Source of the DNA: a virus
Reading direction: 5' to 3' (one strand)
Virus record (IMG/VR): IMGVR_UViG_3300005904_000001
Location: 1-34,070 of that record
Length of the DNA stretch: 34,070 nucleotides
Shown here one piece after another: positions 23,822 through 30,899 of this stretch (its first letter is position 1; the number at the start of each line of letters is the position of its first letter). The notes beneath the pieces were generated by a model, which searched no databases, was not told the origin of the DNA, and saw only the letters and a list, made by a program, of their open reading frames with translations. Made by a program: the position numbers and the translations under genes.

Positions 23822-24372
23822 AGGTAATCATCTCCCCAGCCGTCCCATCCCGGTCGATAGCGCGTTGCGAAAAGCTCGCAATAAGGACCGGCCATAAGCC
23901 GCTCGATACGCGTCGCGCATTCCTCGGGCTTTCGACTGTGCTTCGTCGCCGGCTCCCATATCGTTGAGCGCACGTTCCGCTCGATACGCTTCGGAGAACC
24001 GCGCGTGAACAGGAGAACCGATTCGCTCTCCTGCCGGGACCAATGCCCCATCCCCATCTTCGGCTGTCCGTCCTTGGTCGTCTTTACCCATTCGAAAACC
24101 TTCGTTTTGAAGGTGAAACCCCAAGCCCGGCCGACTTCCATCGCCTGTTCGAAGTGAGCGCCGAAAGTCCAAAGGAAGAGGCCGCAATCCCGAGCTGCCA
24201 ATTCGGCAACCGGAAGGGCCTTCAAATCGGCTAAGGACATCACTTGATACGGCGCTTCCTCCGTGCGATGCGGCAGCGTCGGCCCGCTGTATGACTTGAA
24301 GGACCAGGGCGGGTCCGCCAGGATCACCCCGTAGGACCCGCTGCGGAGCCCCAGGAAGGCCCTGTTAGGCAT
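23818..24372 (-). CDS. MT-A70-family adenine DNA methyltransferase
   Basis: This 184-residue protein has the catalytic DPPW motif (residues 20-23, in VILADPPWSFKSY), then CGLFLWTFGAHFEQAMEVGRAWGFTFKTKVFEWVK and SVLLFTRGSPKRIER, the order of the MT-A70 (METTL3-like) group. The short RNATRYRPGWDGWG-type C-terminal region (FATRYRPGWDGWGDDYL) is also typical. Phage members methylate the N6 of adenine in DNA, likely to hide the genome from host restriction. It starts within the upstream stop (ATGCCTAA) and overlaps VRR-NUC by 4 bp. The target sequence cannot be read from the gene. Confidence 0.9.
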   Translation of the reverse strand: MPNRAFLGLRSGSYGVILADPPWSFKSYSGPTLPHRTEEAPYQVMSLADLKALPVAELAARDCGLFLWTFGAHFEQAMEVGRAWGFTFKTKVFEWVKTTKDGQPKMGMGHWSRQESESVLLFTRGSPKRIERNVRSTIWEPATKHSRKPEECATRIERLMAGPYCELFATRYRPGWDGWGDDYL

Positions 24373-25054
24373 CGTCGGGTAGGATGGTAGCCTGAACGGC
24401 AGTTCGGCCCTCCACAGCCCTCCCAGCGGCTTCTACAAGGGTAAGGAGATCGTCACCCTCCCGCCGAGCCCGAGCGTAAGGCCATTTGTCCGTTCTCGCG
24501 AGCCCTTCCCCTTCACCGTCGAAGTATTCCGGTTCCTCGTAAGGCTTTTTAGCCGGCCAGCCCTCAACGGCCGACTGAGGGATTATGAAACTGTCCCGCA
24601 CGTCAACCCGCATATTATCGGTCAATACCCACGGGCCGTCCGGATGACCGCTGTTTTCCAGAAGACGAAATACCTTCATGGCTTCAGCTTCAGGGATGAT
24701 TTTCATGTCCCATCCGTCTTCGCCTTTCCGGCGAACGGACATTTGGAAGCCAGGACCATCCGTCTTCGTGCCGTCAGACTTGGTGTAAACCGAGTTCTGA
24801 TAGAACAGGGTAAAGCCGCTGATCTCTCGCGGCCGGTGCGGTATGTCCGATAGTTCGGACAAGATTTTCTCAGCCAACGTGTTTTTCTCCTCTTGCGGAA
24901 GTTCCCATTTCCGCCAGTAATAGGGTCCGACAGTCCGTCCGGTGTTGCTGACGAACGAATCGCCGACTTCAATACGAGCGAATCGCAGCTCGTCAGGCAG
25001 CTCCCAAAGGCGTAGCTCTTCCGCCGAAGGATAGCCGAATGCGATGCCGATCAT
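24365..25054 (-). CDS. Unknown protein of the replication operon, 229 aa
   Basis: I do not recognise a family. The start ATG 25054 (MIGIAFGYPSAEE) has GGGG 6 nt upstream and overlaps the cupin stop by 4 bp, making it preferable to ATG 25060. The sequence is a mixed alpha/beta protein without membrane segments: FVSNTGRTVGPYYWRKWELP, a region MSVRRKGEDGWDMKII and a helical EAEAMKVFRLLENSG, ending in an acidic/proline stretch (KKPYEEPEYFDGEGEGLA) and a final helix. It overlaps the methyltransferase by 8 bp. The context implies expression with replication and DNA-modification genes. Confidence 0.8.
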   Translation of the reverse strand: MIGIAFGYPSAEELRLWELPDELRFARIEVGDSFVSNTGRTVGPYYWRKWELPQEEKNTLAEKILSELSDIPHRPREISGFTLFYQNSVYTKSDGTKTDGPGFQMSVRRKGEDGWDMKIIPEAEAMKVFRLLENSGHPDGPWVLTDNMRVDVRDSFIIPQSAVEGWPAKKPYEEPEYFDGEGEGLARTDKWPYARARREGDDLLTLVEAAGRAVEGRTAVQATILPDDA

Positions 25055-25692
25055 TCGCATCCCCGGCCCTTCGTGCCGTAATCCGATGATGTCGGATCGT
25101 CACCAAGGACATAGGTTTCCCAAGGAACCCATCTGGCCGAAAGGTTGCCGGGACACCAAAAGCCCCAATTGCGCCAGTGCGGGAATCCAAGGAACAGGGA
25201 CCATATCGCCTGCGGTTTCCCGTCCGCCTTCCACAGCACAACCCGGTGCGGAGTAGACGGCAGCCGAAGACGAGGCCGCAGGTATTCGACCCGCTTCAGA
25301 TAGGTTCTCGGCAACGGCATCCCTTCGACCGGCTTCACGCAATAAAGCTCTTCCCGGTAGCCGATAGGAGACAGCACAACCGAGATGTTCACCATCCGGT
25401 GATCGTGCAAATCTTCTTCATCGTCGCGCAGGAAGTTGTGCAGATAGCAGTTGACGAAACGGTTGCGCGGCCAAACGTACCAGCGCCAATACGTCGGGTT
25501 TTCGATCTTGAAGGAAGCCCCGACTTCGTTCGATCCGGCTCCCGGTAGAACCGGAGCGACAAGAACCTTCTTACCGCCGATGGCAATCGGATTATGCGGA
25601 TCGACGCCGACCGGATGCGCGTCTCGTGTCCGACGAATGAACGCGTCGATTTGGCGATCAGCCCATGACATGAGACGCCCACGGTATATCAT
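25051..25692 (-). CDS. Cupin-fold protein (phage family)
   Basis: This 213-residue protein resembles a cupin family found in many phages. NCYLHNFLRDDEEDLHDHRMVNISVVLSPIGYREE carries the metal-site H96-D97-H98, followed by the second cupin half LRLPSTPHRVVLW, AIWSLFLGFPHWRNWGFWCPG and RWVPWETYV. The more usual family motif is HDHPW; here Pro-Trp is replaced by Arg-Met. The role is unknown; a small metal-dependent enzyme acting on a nucleotide or sugar is possible. The start ATG 25692 overlaps the preceding small gene by 4 bp (ATGA). Confidence 0.78.
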   Translation of the reverse strand: MIYRGRLMSWADRQIDAFIRRTRDAHPVGVDPHNPIAIGGKKVLVAPVLPGAGSNEVGASFKIENPTYWRWYVWPRNRFVNCYLHNFLRDDEEDLHDHRMVNISVVLSPIGYREELYCVKPVEGMPLPRTYLKRVEYLRPRLRLPSTPHRVVLWKADGKPQAIWSLFLGFPHWRNWGFWCPGNLSARWVPWETYVLGDDPTSSDYGTKGRGCE

Positions 25693-25799
25693 ATCACGCC
25701 TGCCAGCTTCAGGACGCCCAAAATCACGGCGTACAGAACCACGCCTGCAATCGGGCCGAAAAAGAACACGCCGCTTCCCTCAACCCCTAACCGTCCCAT
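25689..25799 (-). CDS. Small membrane protein, 36 aa
   Basis: This short frame lies between the DNA polymerase stop and the cupin start. It begins at ATG 25799 with AAAGG 8 nt upstream and ends in TGA overlapping the cupin ATG (ATGA), the same junction used by its neighbours, which strongly suggests a real gene. After a short Gly/Glu start the product is one continuous hydrophobic segment (VFFFGPIAGVVLYAVILGVL), long enough for one membrane helix, then LKLAGVI. Its function is not known; it might tether replication to the membrane or alter host physiology. Confidence 0.7.
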   Translation of the reverse strand: MGRLGVEGSGVFFFGPIAGVVLYAVILGVLKLAGVI

Positions 25800-25802
25800 C
25801 GT

Positions 25803-27953
25803 TCATGCCTTTCGGTAATAGGCTCCGGACCAGCCGGCAGCGCCGAGAGGCAATCCCGAAGCCCATTCGATTGCCTCGTACATCAACTCGCCGAGGTATT
25901 GCCACGTAAACCTGTTGTCGCCGACACGTCCACGAGCGATCAGCTCGTCATGGGCATGGCCGACAAGCTTGAAACCTGCCTTGTGAGCCCGCATCATGCC
26001 GACCGCCAGGACATCCCTAGCTATCGCTTGCACGATGTTCTCGATTATCACGCCGCCGTGCGATTCGATCCGCCGCCAAACGTTCCGGCCTGTCGGCGTA
26101 TTGTCGCGGCCCCAATGCGTGAAAACCTTCCGGTAATAGCTCTCCTTGACCTTCTTCCCTCTGACGATCTTCTCGATTGTGATCTTCTTGTTTTCGATCC
26201 GTGGCTGATAGTAGTAGATGCGCCGGCCGCTCGGCAGAAGAATCGTCAGATATGGCGGATTCCGTTCAAACACCACAGGGCCGACCGTAACAGGGCCTTC
26301 GCCGCGCATAACCTTGCGGATCGCCTTCTCGTAAAGCTTCCAGTGCGCCGGTATCTCCTCATAGATATCCCGGTAAACGCCGACAGCTTTAGTCGCTGTC
26401 GGAATGTCCATGTCCACTCCCATATTTTCGGCATAACCGAGAAGCCCTGTCTTCTTACCATTCTCAAGCTCCTTGCCCGGCCCTAATCGAAACCCACAGC
26501 CGAGGGCTGGCGGTTTACATATGCCGCGCTCTTCACTGGTGATCTCGGATTCCGGTTTCCGATAGAACTCCTTTCCGAAATCACGATATGGATCGCGGCC
26601 ATCCTTGAACACTCTCAAGAGCCGCTTGCATTTCGTCACCCATGCGATAACGGCACTCTCAATAGATTTGAGATCGGCGGTTTTGAACTCCTCTCCGTCC
26701 GGACAACGGAACATCGATCTCATGCAGCCGGAAAGCGCGATCATCGGTTCCGGCACTGCCAGTTCCAAGTTTTTCATATCGCCGGCACGGATCAAATCAG
26801 TCACGAAAGTAAGTTTCGCATCCGATTTTTCAGCGTCGAGGAGTTTCGGCGTCCGTTTCACGTTCTGCGTCTGCACCTTGCGACCGGCCCAACGAAGGGT
26901 CCGTGATGCGCCGCCAAACTGAAGCGTATACCGAATACAATTTCCTGCCCCGACGACAAGCTTCGCTGTCTTCGCCTTGTTCACGCTCGTCAAGCTGGCG
27001 TACTGGCGCAGCTTGAGGACCTTTACCAGCAGCTTCGAAAGCCCTAGCTCCCTTCGTTTCTTCAACGTCTTCTTGACCGTATCAGCTCGAAGATCGGTAG
27101 CCGTGTATCCATGCTTCCTCAACCACGGCTTCAACTGAGTTGTCGAGTTCGGGTTCTCGCATCCCGTCAACTTGGACATCCTCGCGAGAAGCGCCTTGCG
27201 CCGCTCTGCCGACATCCAAATGATGTTCTCGACAAACTGCATATCGATAGGGATTCCCCGGTCGTTGATGAGCTGATCTAGCTCATACAATTCCCATTCG
27301 AACTCGGGGATCGGATATTTCTTCAAGCTCAACCGATGCAGGATAGCCTCTTCCGAGATTACGTCCTGCCGATTGTACTCGCAAAATTCTTCCCAAAGCT
27401 CAGGATCGGTAGTCCAATCTCGTATCCTATAAGGCTGGTTTTTCGTGACCTTGTTCGGCATACAGAAGATTTTGATGAGCTTCTTGCCGGTCGCCATCTT
27501 CTGTTTGTCTGACGGAAGGCCAATCTGAACGCCAATTTGTTCCAGCCGGCCGGCGAAGCAGTGCATGTACGACAGCACTTGCGAACAGCGCCAGCCTCGC
27601 CTCGGCGTCTTCAGCTTCAGGATACGTTTAGTGATAACCCGTTCGAACTGAGCGTTAAACGCCCACTTCTTCACCCGAGGGTCTAAGAGAGCCCGGCGAA
27701 GCTCGCTCGGCATCGGGCCGAGATGGGGGAACCATTGCTTGAGCTTCCCTTTGTTTATCCGGTATGCCGCCATCAGAACACGGCATGACGGATGGGCGCT
27801 GTAAACGTCTAAACCAACTTTCGTCAGGTCCAATTCGCAAAACGTTTCGAAATCGAGATGAAGCGTTCGAATAACCGGATGGAGGACCGACTCAAGCTCT
27901 GCGTCCGTCAGAACGCGGGCCGGCTTACCGACAAGCTTGAGAGGTTTGGTCAT
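25803..27953 (-). CDS. Family A DNA polymerase with 3'-5' exonuclease domain
   Basis: This 716-residue polymerase replicates the phage genome. The N-terminal exonuclease carries LHLDFETFCE (Exo I Asp-x-Glu) and later NRQDV. The polymerase motifs are A (TADLKSIESAVIAWV), B (ICKPPALGCGFRLG) and C (LVGHAHDELIAR, with the catalytic HDE). It is of the compact phage PolA type lacking a 5' nuclease. ATG 27953 (MTKPLKLVGK) is the chosen start, though its ribosome site is weak. An in-frame TTG at 28040 with GAGG upstream would add 29 residues and would make the upstream hairpin coding. A dispersed motif copy lies at 26806. Confidence 0.93.
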   Translation of the reverse strand: MTKPLKLVGKPARVLTDAELESVLHPVIRTLHLDFETFCELDLTKVGLDVYSAHPSCRVLMAAYRINKGKLKQWFPHLGPMPSELRRALLDPRVKKWAFNAQFERVITKRILKLKTPRRGWRCSQVLSYMHCFAGRLEQIGVQIGLPSDKQKMATGKKLIKIFCMPNKVTKNQPYRIRDWTTDPELWEEFCEYNRQDVISEEAILHRLSLKKYPIPEFEWELYELDQLINDRGIPIDMQFVENIIWMSAERRKALLARMSKLTGCENPNSTTQLKPWLRKHGYTATDLRADTVKKTLKKRRELGLSKLLVKVLKLRQYASLTSVNKAKTAKLVVGAGNCIRYTLQFGGASRTLRWAGRKVQTQNVKRTPKLLDAEKSDAKLTFVTDLIRAGDMKNLELAVPEPMIALSGCMRSMFRCPDGEEFKTADLKSIESAVIAWVTKCKRLLRVFKDGRDPYRDFGKEFYRKPESEITSEERGICKPPALGCGFRLGPGKELENGKKTGLLGYAENMGVDMDIPTATKAVGVYRDIYEEIPAHWKLYEKAIRKVMRGEGPVTVGPVVFERNPPYLTILLPSGRRIYYYQPRIENKKITIEKIVRGKKVKESYYRKVFTHWGRDNTPTGRNVWRRIESHGGVIIENIVQAIARDVLAVGMMRAHKAGFKLVGHAHDELIARGRVGDNRFTWQYLGELMYEAIEWASGLPLGAAGWSGAYYRKA
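26806..26816. promoter_or_regulatory. Dispersed 11-bp motif, site 10 (AAAGTAAGTTT)
   Basis: This is an exact match to the dispersed consensus inside the polymerase gene, with symmetric flanks (CGAAA and TTTCG). Confidence 0.55.
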
Positions 27954-27985
27954 ACGAAAAATCCGAAAATCAAACAAAGGACGAC

Positions 27986-28095
27986 TCCCCCACACCGCTC
28001 GCGTGCCTCGTGTGGGGGATCGTTCGACAAGGTGGAACAAGCGTTGCCGCCTCGGTACACGGAAAAACCTCGGCGAGCTGCCTAACGCGAGCGGT
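27986..28095 (-). promoter_or_regulatory. Structured leader upstream of the polymerase gene
   Basis: The gap between the ssDNA-binding gene and the polymerase start holds a 10-bp hairpin, 27986-27995 with 28010-28019 (five C, ACAC, 14-nt loop). It also holds a second, longer-range 11-bp perfect inverted repeat: ACCGCTCGCGT at 27994-28004 with ACGCGAGCGGT at 28085-28095. The near arm of the second repeat lies in the loop and edge of the first hairpin, so the two folds compete, as in attenuators. There is no clean U-tract after the hairpin. The region could equally be a replication site. Confidence 0.5.
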
Positions 28096-28103
28096 CGAAC
28101 CTG

Positions 28104-28760
28104 CTAAACTTCGTCGTCATCATCATCATCATCGTCATCGTCGTCGTCATCGTCCTCCGCGTAGTTGTCCATTTCCTCGTCGATCTCGTCATCCGAGATG
28201 CGACCCTGCCCGAACGGCTCGCCATCCTTGGCAAACTGAACGGCGACGAGGCCCGCGTTGACCTTCTTGCCGAATTTGTTGTTCATGAACCACGGGCGGA
28301 TCACGGCGTTGACGTAGCAGCCGCCATAGATCACGTCGTCATCGACTCCCGGCTTCAGAACCTTCGGCTTCCCGGTTTTCGAATCGCGGATGCGATGCCG
28401 AACCGCGACCTTCTTCGATTCGGAGGCGTTGATGGTCCAGTGACCTTCGTTCTCCTCCTTCTCGCTGAGATCGCCGTCGCGAAGGAATTTGTTGTCGGCC
28501 TTCAGTTTCTTCTGCTTGTTCTCCTTCATCAACTGCGCGATCCGATCTTCGATCAGCTCGCGAGCCGGCCGGTACGCCTTCTTCTTCGGCAGCAGAAGGA
28601 CGATGCTGTGCTTCGCCTTGGCGTCGTCGTCATCGCCCTTGTACTTGGTCAGGACATGCGGATAGGAACACCGCACCCCTTCGACGAAAATCGTGCCGTC
28701 GCTGTAAAGCTTGGCATACTTCACTTCCTTGACGACAACACGCGGTTCTTTCTCAGCCAT
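28104..28760 (-). CDS. DUF2815 single-stranded-DNA-binding protein
   Basis: This 218-residue protein matches the DUF2815 family, ssDNA-binding proteins found beside DUF2800 and PolA in phage replication modules. Family-like segments are GVRCSYPHVLTKYKG, KHSIVLLLPKKKAYRPA, the PVL-like VIYGGCYVNAVIRPWF and LVAVQFAKDGEPFGQGRIS. The C-terminus is a run of Asp ending in Glu-Val. Acidic C-terminal tails in T7 gp2.5, T4 gp32 and bacterial SSB recruit replication partners and compete with DNA, so the tail is probably functional. The tract is encoded by tandem GAY codons. The start ATG 28760 has AGGAG 6 nt upstream. Confidence 0.9.
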   Translation of the reverse strand: MAEKEPRVVVKEVKYAKLYSDGTIFVEGVRCSYPHVLTKYKGDDDDAKAKHSIVLLLPKKKAYRPARELIEDRIAQLMKENKQKKLKADNKFLRDGDLSEKEENEGHWTINASESKKVAVRHRIRDSKTGKPKVLKPGVDDDVIYGGCYVNAVIRPWFMNNKFGKKVNAGLVAVQFAKDGEPFGQGRISDDEIDEEMDNYAEDDDDDDDDDDDDDDEV

Positions 28761-28781
28761 AACGGGCTCCTGTTTCGAGTT

Positions 28782-28979
28782 TCAGGGTTTCATGGTCTGA
28801 AGTTTGATCGGCTCCTCCTTTCGATATTTCGAGAGTTGAACGTTGATAGCATACTCGGCCGCACGCCGAGCCGCTACATCAGAACCGTAGGGTCCACGAT
28901 TGTAGATCGCGTTCTCACCGACGATCCGCCAGTAGTACCGGCCTTCGATCTCAACAACGAGGTAGGCTAGTGTCTCCAC
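28782..28979 (-). CDS. Small protein, 65 aa
   Basis: GTG 28979 with GGAG 8 nt upstream opens a 65-residue frame; the longer in-frame extension upstream has poor protein-like composition and is probably not translated. The sequence (LAYLVVEIEGRYYWRIVGENAIYNRGPYGSDVAARRAAEYAINVQL) looks like a short strand-strand-helix fold. It starts inside the end of the previous small gene (13 bp overlap). I do not recognise a family. The pattern of an aromatic strand pair followed by a helix resembles its neighbour, so the two may be related. Confidence 0.68.
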   Translation of the reverse strand: METLAYLVVEIEGRYYWRIVGENAIYNRGPYGSDVAARRAAEYAINVQLSKYRKEEPIKLQTMKP

Positions 28980-29149
28980 TCTTCGCGCTCCTCCGGTGTT
29001 GCCGTCAGGTTGTTGCACATGGCGATGGACTGCGCTTCGTCCTTGCTTTTGACTTGCTGTGCCTTGCCGTTCGGGAAGACAACGTACCAATGACCTTCCT
29101 GTTGGACGGCAACACAACCCATCCGGTGATCGTATGGTTCGAACCTCAT
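28967..29149 (-). CDS. Small protein, 60 aa
   Basis: ATG 29149 overlaps the DUF2800 stop by 4 bp (ATGA), with a G-rich ribosome site (GGGGGA) 6 nt upstream. The product has a strand pair (MGCVAVQQEGHWYVVFPNG), then a helix (SKDEAQSIAMCNNL) and an acidic/basic end (EEREEW). This is the kind of tiny alpha/beta protein common in phage replication operons. No function is known. The end overlaps the next small gene by 13 bp. Confidence 0.72.
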   Translation of the reverse strand: MRFEPYDHRMGCVAVQQEGHWYVVFPNGKAQQVKSKDEAQSIAMCNNLTATPEEREEWRH

Positions 29150-30408
29150 TCGAAATCCCCCGTATAGTCGGGAAGAGCCTCCCGGTCGTCTTCACCCTTG
29201 CGAACCAATGTCGGCTTGCCGGGCAATCGATCAACGAACAGCTCAATATATTGCTCAAGAACCTTTCCGCGAAAGCCGTACTCCCGTAGAACCTTCGTCA
29301 TCTTGTTCGGAGACAGCAGCTCCCGCTCGAAAATCTCATCCTCGGGAATGCCCAGCAAACTAAGTTTCTCGGCAAGCTTTTTCGGCTCCTTCCAATGCCT
29401 GAACTTACGCCCTTCGGTGATGTAGAATTCCCCGATGTCCTCGCCGTCAGAGCCACGTTCAAGCAGGACTTCTCCAATCCGTCGAAACCAAGTTTCGAAG
29501 ATGCGCCTGAACGCATAGATCCGAGCTAATTCCTGCGTCGAGAGACGAAGGACCGTCGTTTCCATTGACTTTGGAGGCGTGAAGATCGTAACCGCTTTAG
29601 CCTCTTTGGCCGAAACGGTAGTTTCTTCGAAACTTTCATCGGCGATAGCCTCCAAAGCCGCCAGCTTCGCCCGGCAATCATCTCGCCGTTTGCACCACGT
29701 ACACTGCTTGACGCCAACTGTGTACGAGCGGTTGTTCCGCTTCCACGCTTTCTTCGCACGGACCTTTGCCCACTCCATCCAGTCAAGCAACTCTTGCCGA
29801 GTGATCTCCCAAAGGTCCCAATGCTTCAATCTCGGCTGAGCAATGTGCAGCCCCATCGTCTCAAAGTGATAAAGCCAATCGTGTTCTTCAAAAACTCCCG
29901 CCATATAGAGGAGGAGCTGAGTATTGTCTTTCGCGAAAACCTTTATCCCCGTCCCGTACTTCCAATCAATAATGTCAGCACGGCCAGAAGCAACAAATCC
30001 AACATCGAGAGTGCCGCTTTGATTGGGAATGGGTGTGATATGACTGATATCAACCCGCTGCTCAACGTACCTGCGGCCAAGAAAATCTCTAATATACGCA
30101 AAACATTGCTCCCCGTAGAAAAACATATCCTCATCGACTTCAATGAGGAAAGGTTTGTCCGTCTTAGTGTTGGCGTTCTGCGGCCATACCTCGGCAATCT
30201 GATGCAGGCGATAGGCCGGCTCCTCTCCGGTGTTCAGCCATTCGGCCATGAGATCATGAAACACGGTTCCCCGTGCTGCATCCTCTCCTGCGCTGTCTGG
30301 ATAAAACCGACCGTCGAGAAGCGCGGCCTCACAATTAAGCCAAGTCGCGGAATAGCTCGGGCGAAAGAGGACTATCGCCTCTTCTTCATAGAGATTGTCT
30401 TCAGACAC
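29146..30408 (-). CDS. DUF2800 protein (PD-(D/E)XK nuclease-like)
   Basis: This 420-residue protein is a DUF2800 member, related to Cas4/AddB-type PD-(D/E)XK nucleases. The N-terminal RGTVFHDLMAEWL holds the motif His, VASGRADIIDWKYGTGIKV holds the catalytic Asp and the D-x-K pair, and NTQLLLYM holds the QxxxY-like helix. A Cys cluster (CTWCKRRDDC plus an N-terminal Cys in WLNCEAALL) fits the iron-sulfur site of this group. It precedes DUF2815 and PolA, the usual module order, and likely processes DNA ends in recombination or replication. GTG 30408 is the start, with GGAG 7 nt upstream. A dispersed motif copy is inside at 29357 and a one-mismatch copy at 29485. Confidence 0.88.
   Translation of the reverse strand: MSEDNLYEEEAIVLFRPSYSATWLNCEAALLDGRFYPDSAGEDAARGTVFHDLMAEWLNTGEEPAYRLHQIAEVWPQNANTKTDKPFLIEVDEDMFFYGEQCFAYIRDFLGRRYVEQRVDISHITPIPNQSGTLDVGFVASGRADIIDWKYGTGIKVFAKDNTQLLLYMAGVFEEHDWLYHFETMGLHIAQPRLKHWDLWEITRQELLDWMEWAKVRAKKAWKRNNRSYTVGVKQCTWCKRRDDCRAKLAALEAIADESFEETTVSAKEAKAVTIFTPPKSMETTVLRLSTQELARIYAFRRIFETWFRRIGEVLLERGSDGEDIGEFYITEGRKFRHWKEPKKLAEKLSLLGIPEDEIFERELLSPNKMTKVLREYGFRGKVLEQYIELFVDRLPGKPTLVRKGEDDREALPDYTGDFE
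29357..29367. promoter_or_regulatory. Dispersed 11-bp motif, site 11 (AAACTAAGTTT)
   Basis: This is an exact palindromic copy inside the DUF2800 gene. A near copy, AAACCAAGTTT at 29485-29495, has 7-base inverted arms (TCGAAAC and GTTTCGA). Confidence 0.55.
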
Positions 30409-30425
30409 CCGACTACTCCGCGACG

Positions 30426-30436
30426 AAACTTAATTT
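30426..30436. promoter_or_regulatory. Near copy of the dispersed motif (AAACTTAATTT), intergenic
   Basis: This one-mismatch copy lies 17 bp upstream of the DUF2800 start in the 44-bp gap between the first two genes of the leftward operon. Confidence 0.45.
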
Positions 30437-30452
30437 AGGTTACGACGCCGGC

Positions 30453-30809
30453 CTAGTCGTCGTCGTCATCGTCATCATCGTCGTCGTCGTCATCGTCGTC
30501 CTCGGCCTCCTTGATCGCGGCCTCAGCGGCAGTGATGAACGCGGCGTAATGCTTCGGATCGAGTTCGGCGGTCGCGCTGACTTTGCCGATCTTCTTCAGC
30601 AGCTTGACGACGGTGGGTTTGTCGGTCGCATCGCGAAGCTTCTCGCCGATGGCCTTCACCGCGTCGAGCGTCGGCCCCTTGTCCTTCTTGCCGGCTTTGC
30701 CGGGCTTCTCGCCGGTTGCGTCGCCGACGCCGCCCTTGAACTTTTCGAGGGCCTTCGTCAACGCGATGTTGGACTCCGTGTTTTCTTTCAACGCTTGTTC
30801 GAGCGACAT
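30453..30809 (-). CDS. Poly-Asp-tailed protein, first gene of the leftward operon
   Basis: This 118-residue protein starts at ATG 30809 (MSLEQALKEN) with GGAG 9 nt upstream; an in-frame TTG at 30824 is a weaker choice. The N-terminal half is helical and Lys-rich (ALTKALEKFKGGVGD, then GKAGKKDKGPT). The second half has AVKAIGEKLRDATDKPTVVKLLKKIG and HYAAFITAAEAAIKEAE, followed by an uninterrupted run of about 15 Asp to the stop. It is the first gene downstream of the leftward promoter, so it should be made early and at a high level. I do not recognise the family. Its acidic tail mirrors that of the DUF2815 protein, suggesting contact with a shared partner. Confidence 0.8.
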   Translation of the reverse strand: MSLEQALKENTESNIALTKALEKFKGGVGDATGEKPGKAGKKDKGPTLDAVKAIGEKLRDATDKPTVVKLLKKIGKVSATAELDPKHYAAFITAAEAAIKEAEDDDDDDDDDDDDDDD

Positions 30810-30835
30810 CGTAAACATCTCCAAATGTTACACCC

Positions 30836-30864
30836 TTGCCAGAAGGGCAACGAAAAGATAGTAT
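30836..30864 (+). promoter_or_regulatory. Rightward sigma70-type promoter candidate
   Basis: TTGCCA (30836-30841) and TAGTAT (30859-30864) are separated by exactly 17 bp, the ideal sigma70 spacing. Transcription would begin near 30871, about 30 nt before the helix-turn-helix gene. The -10 box coincides, offset by one base, with that of the leftward promoter on the other strand. The inverted repeat TTGCC-AGAAG-GGCAA (30836-30850) overlaps the -35 box and could be an operator. Confidence 0.7.
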
Positions 30865-30886
30865 CATCCGCTGGATGACCCTGCAA
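30858..30886 (-). promoter_or_regulatory. Leftward sigma70-type promoter candidate
   Basis: On the minus strand TTGCAG (30886-30881) and TACTAT (30863-30858) are separated by exactly 17 bp. Transcription would begin near 30851, about 42 nt before the poly-Asp gene start, and could read the whole leftward operon. A perfect inverted repeat TCATCC-GCT-GGATGA (30864-30878) fills the spacer between the two boxes, where a bound repressor would block it. Confidence 0.7.
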
Positions 30887-30899
30887 GCGGAAAAATTCG

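Noticed and set aside
28980-29258. N-terminal extension of the 65-residue gene to 29258
   Set aside because: The extension overlaps two coupled genes and reads as Arg/Pro/Gly-rich noise; GTG 28979 has a proper ribosome site.
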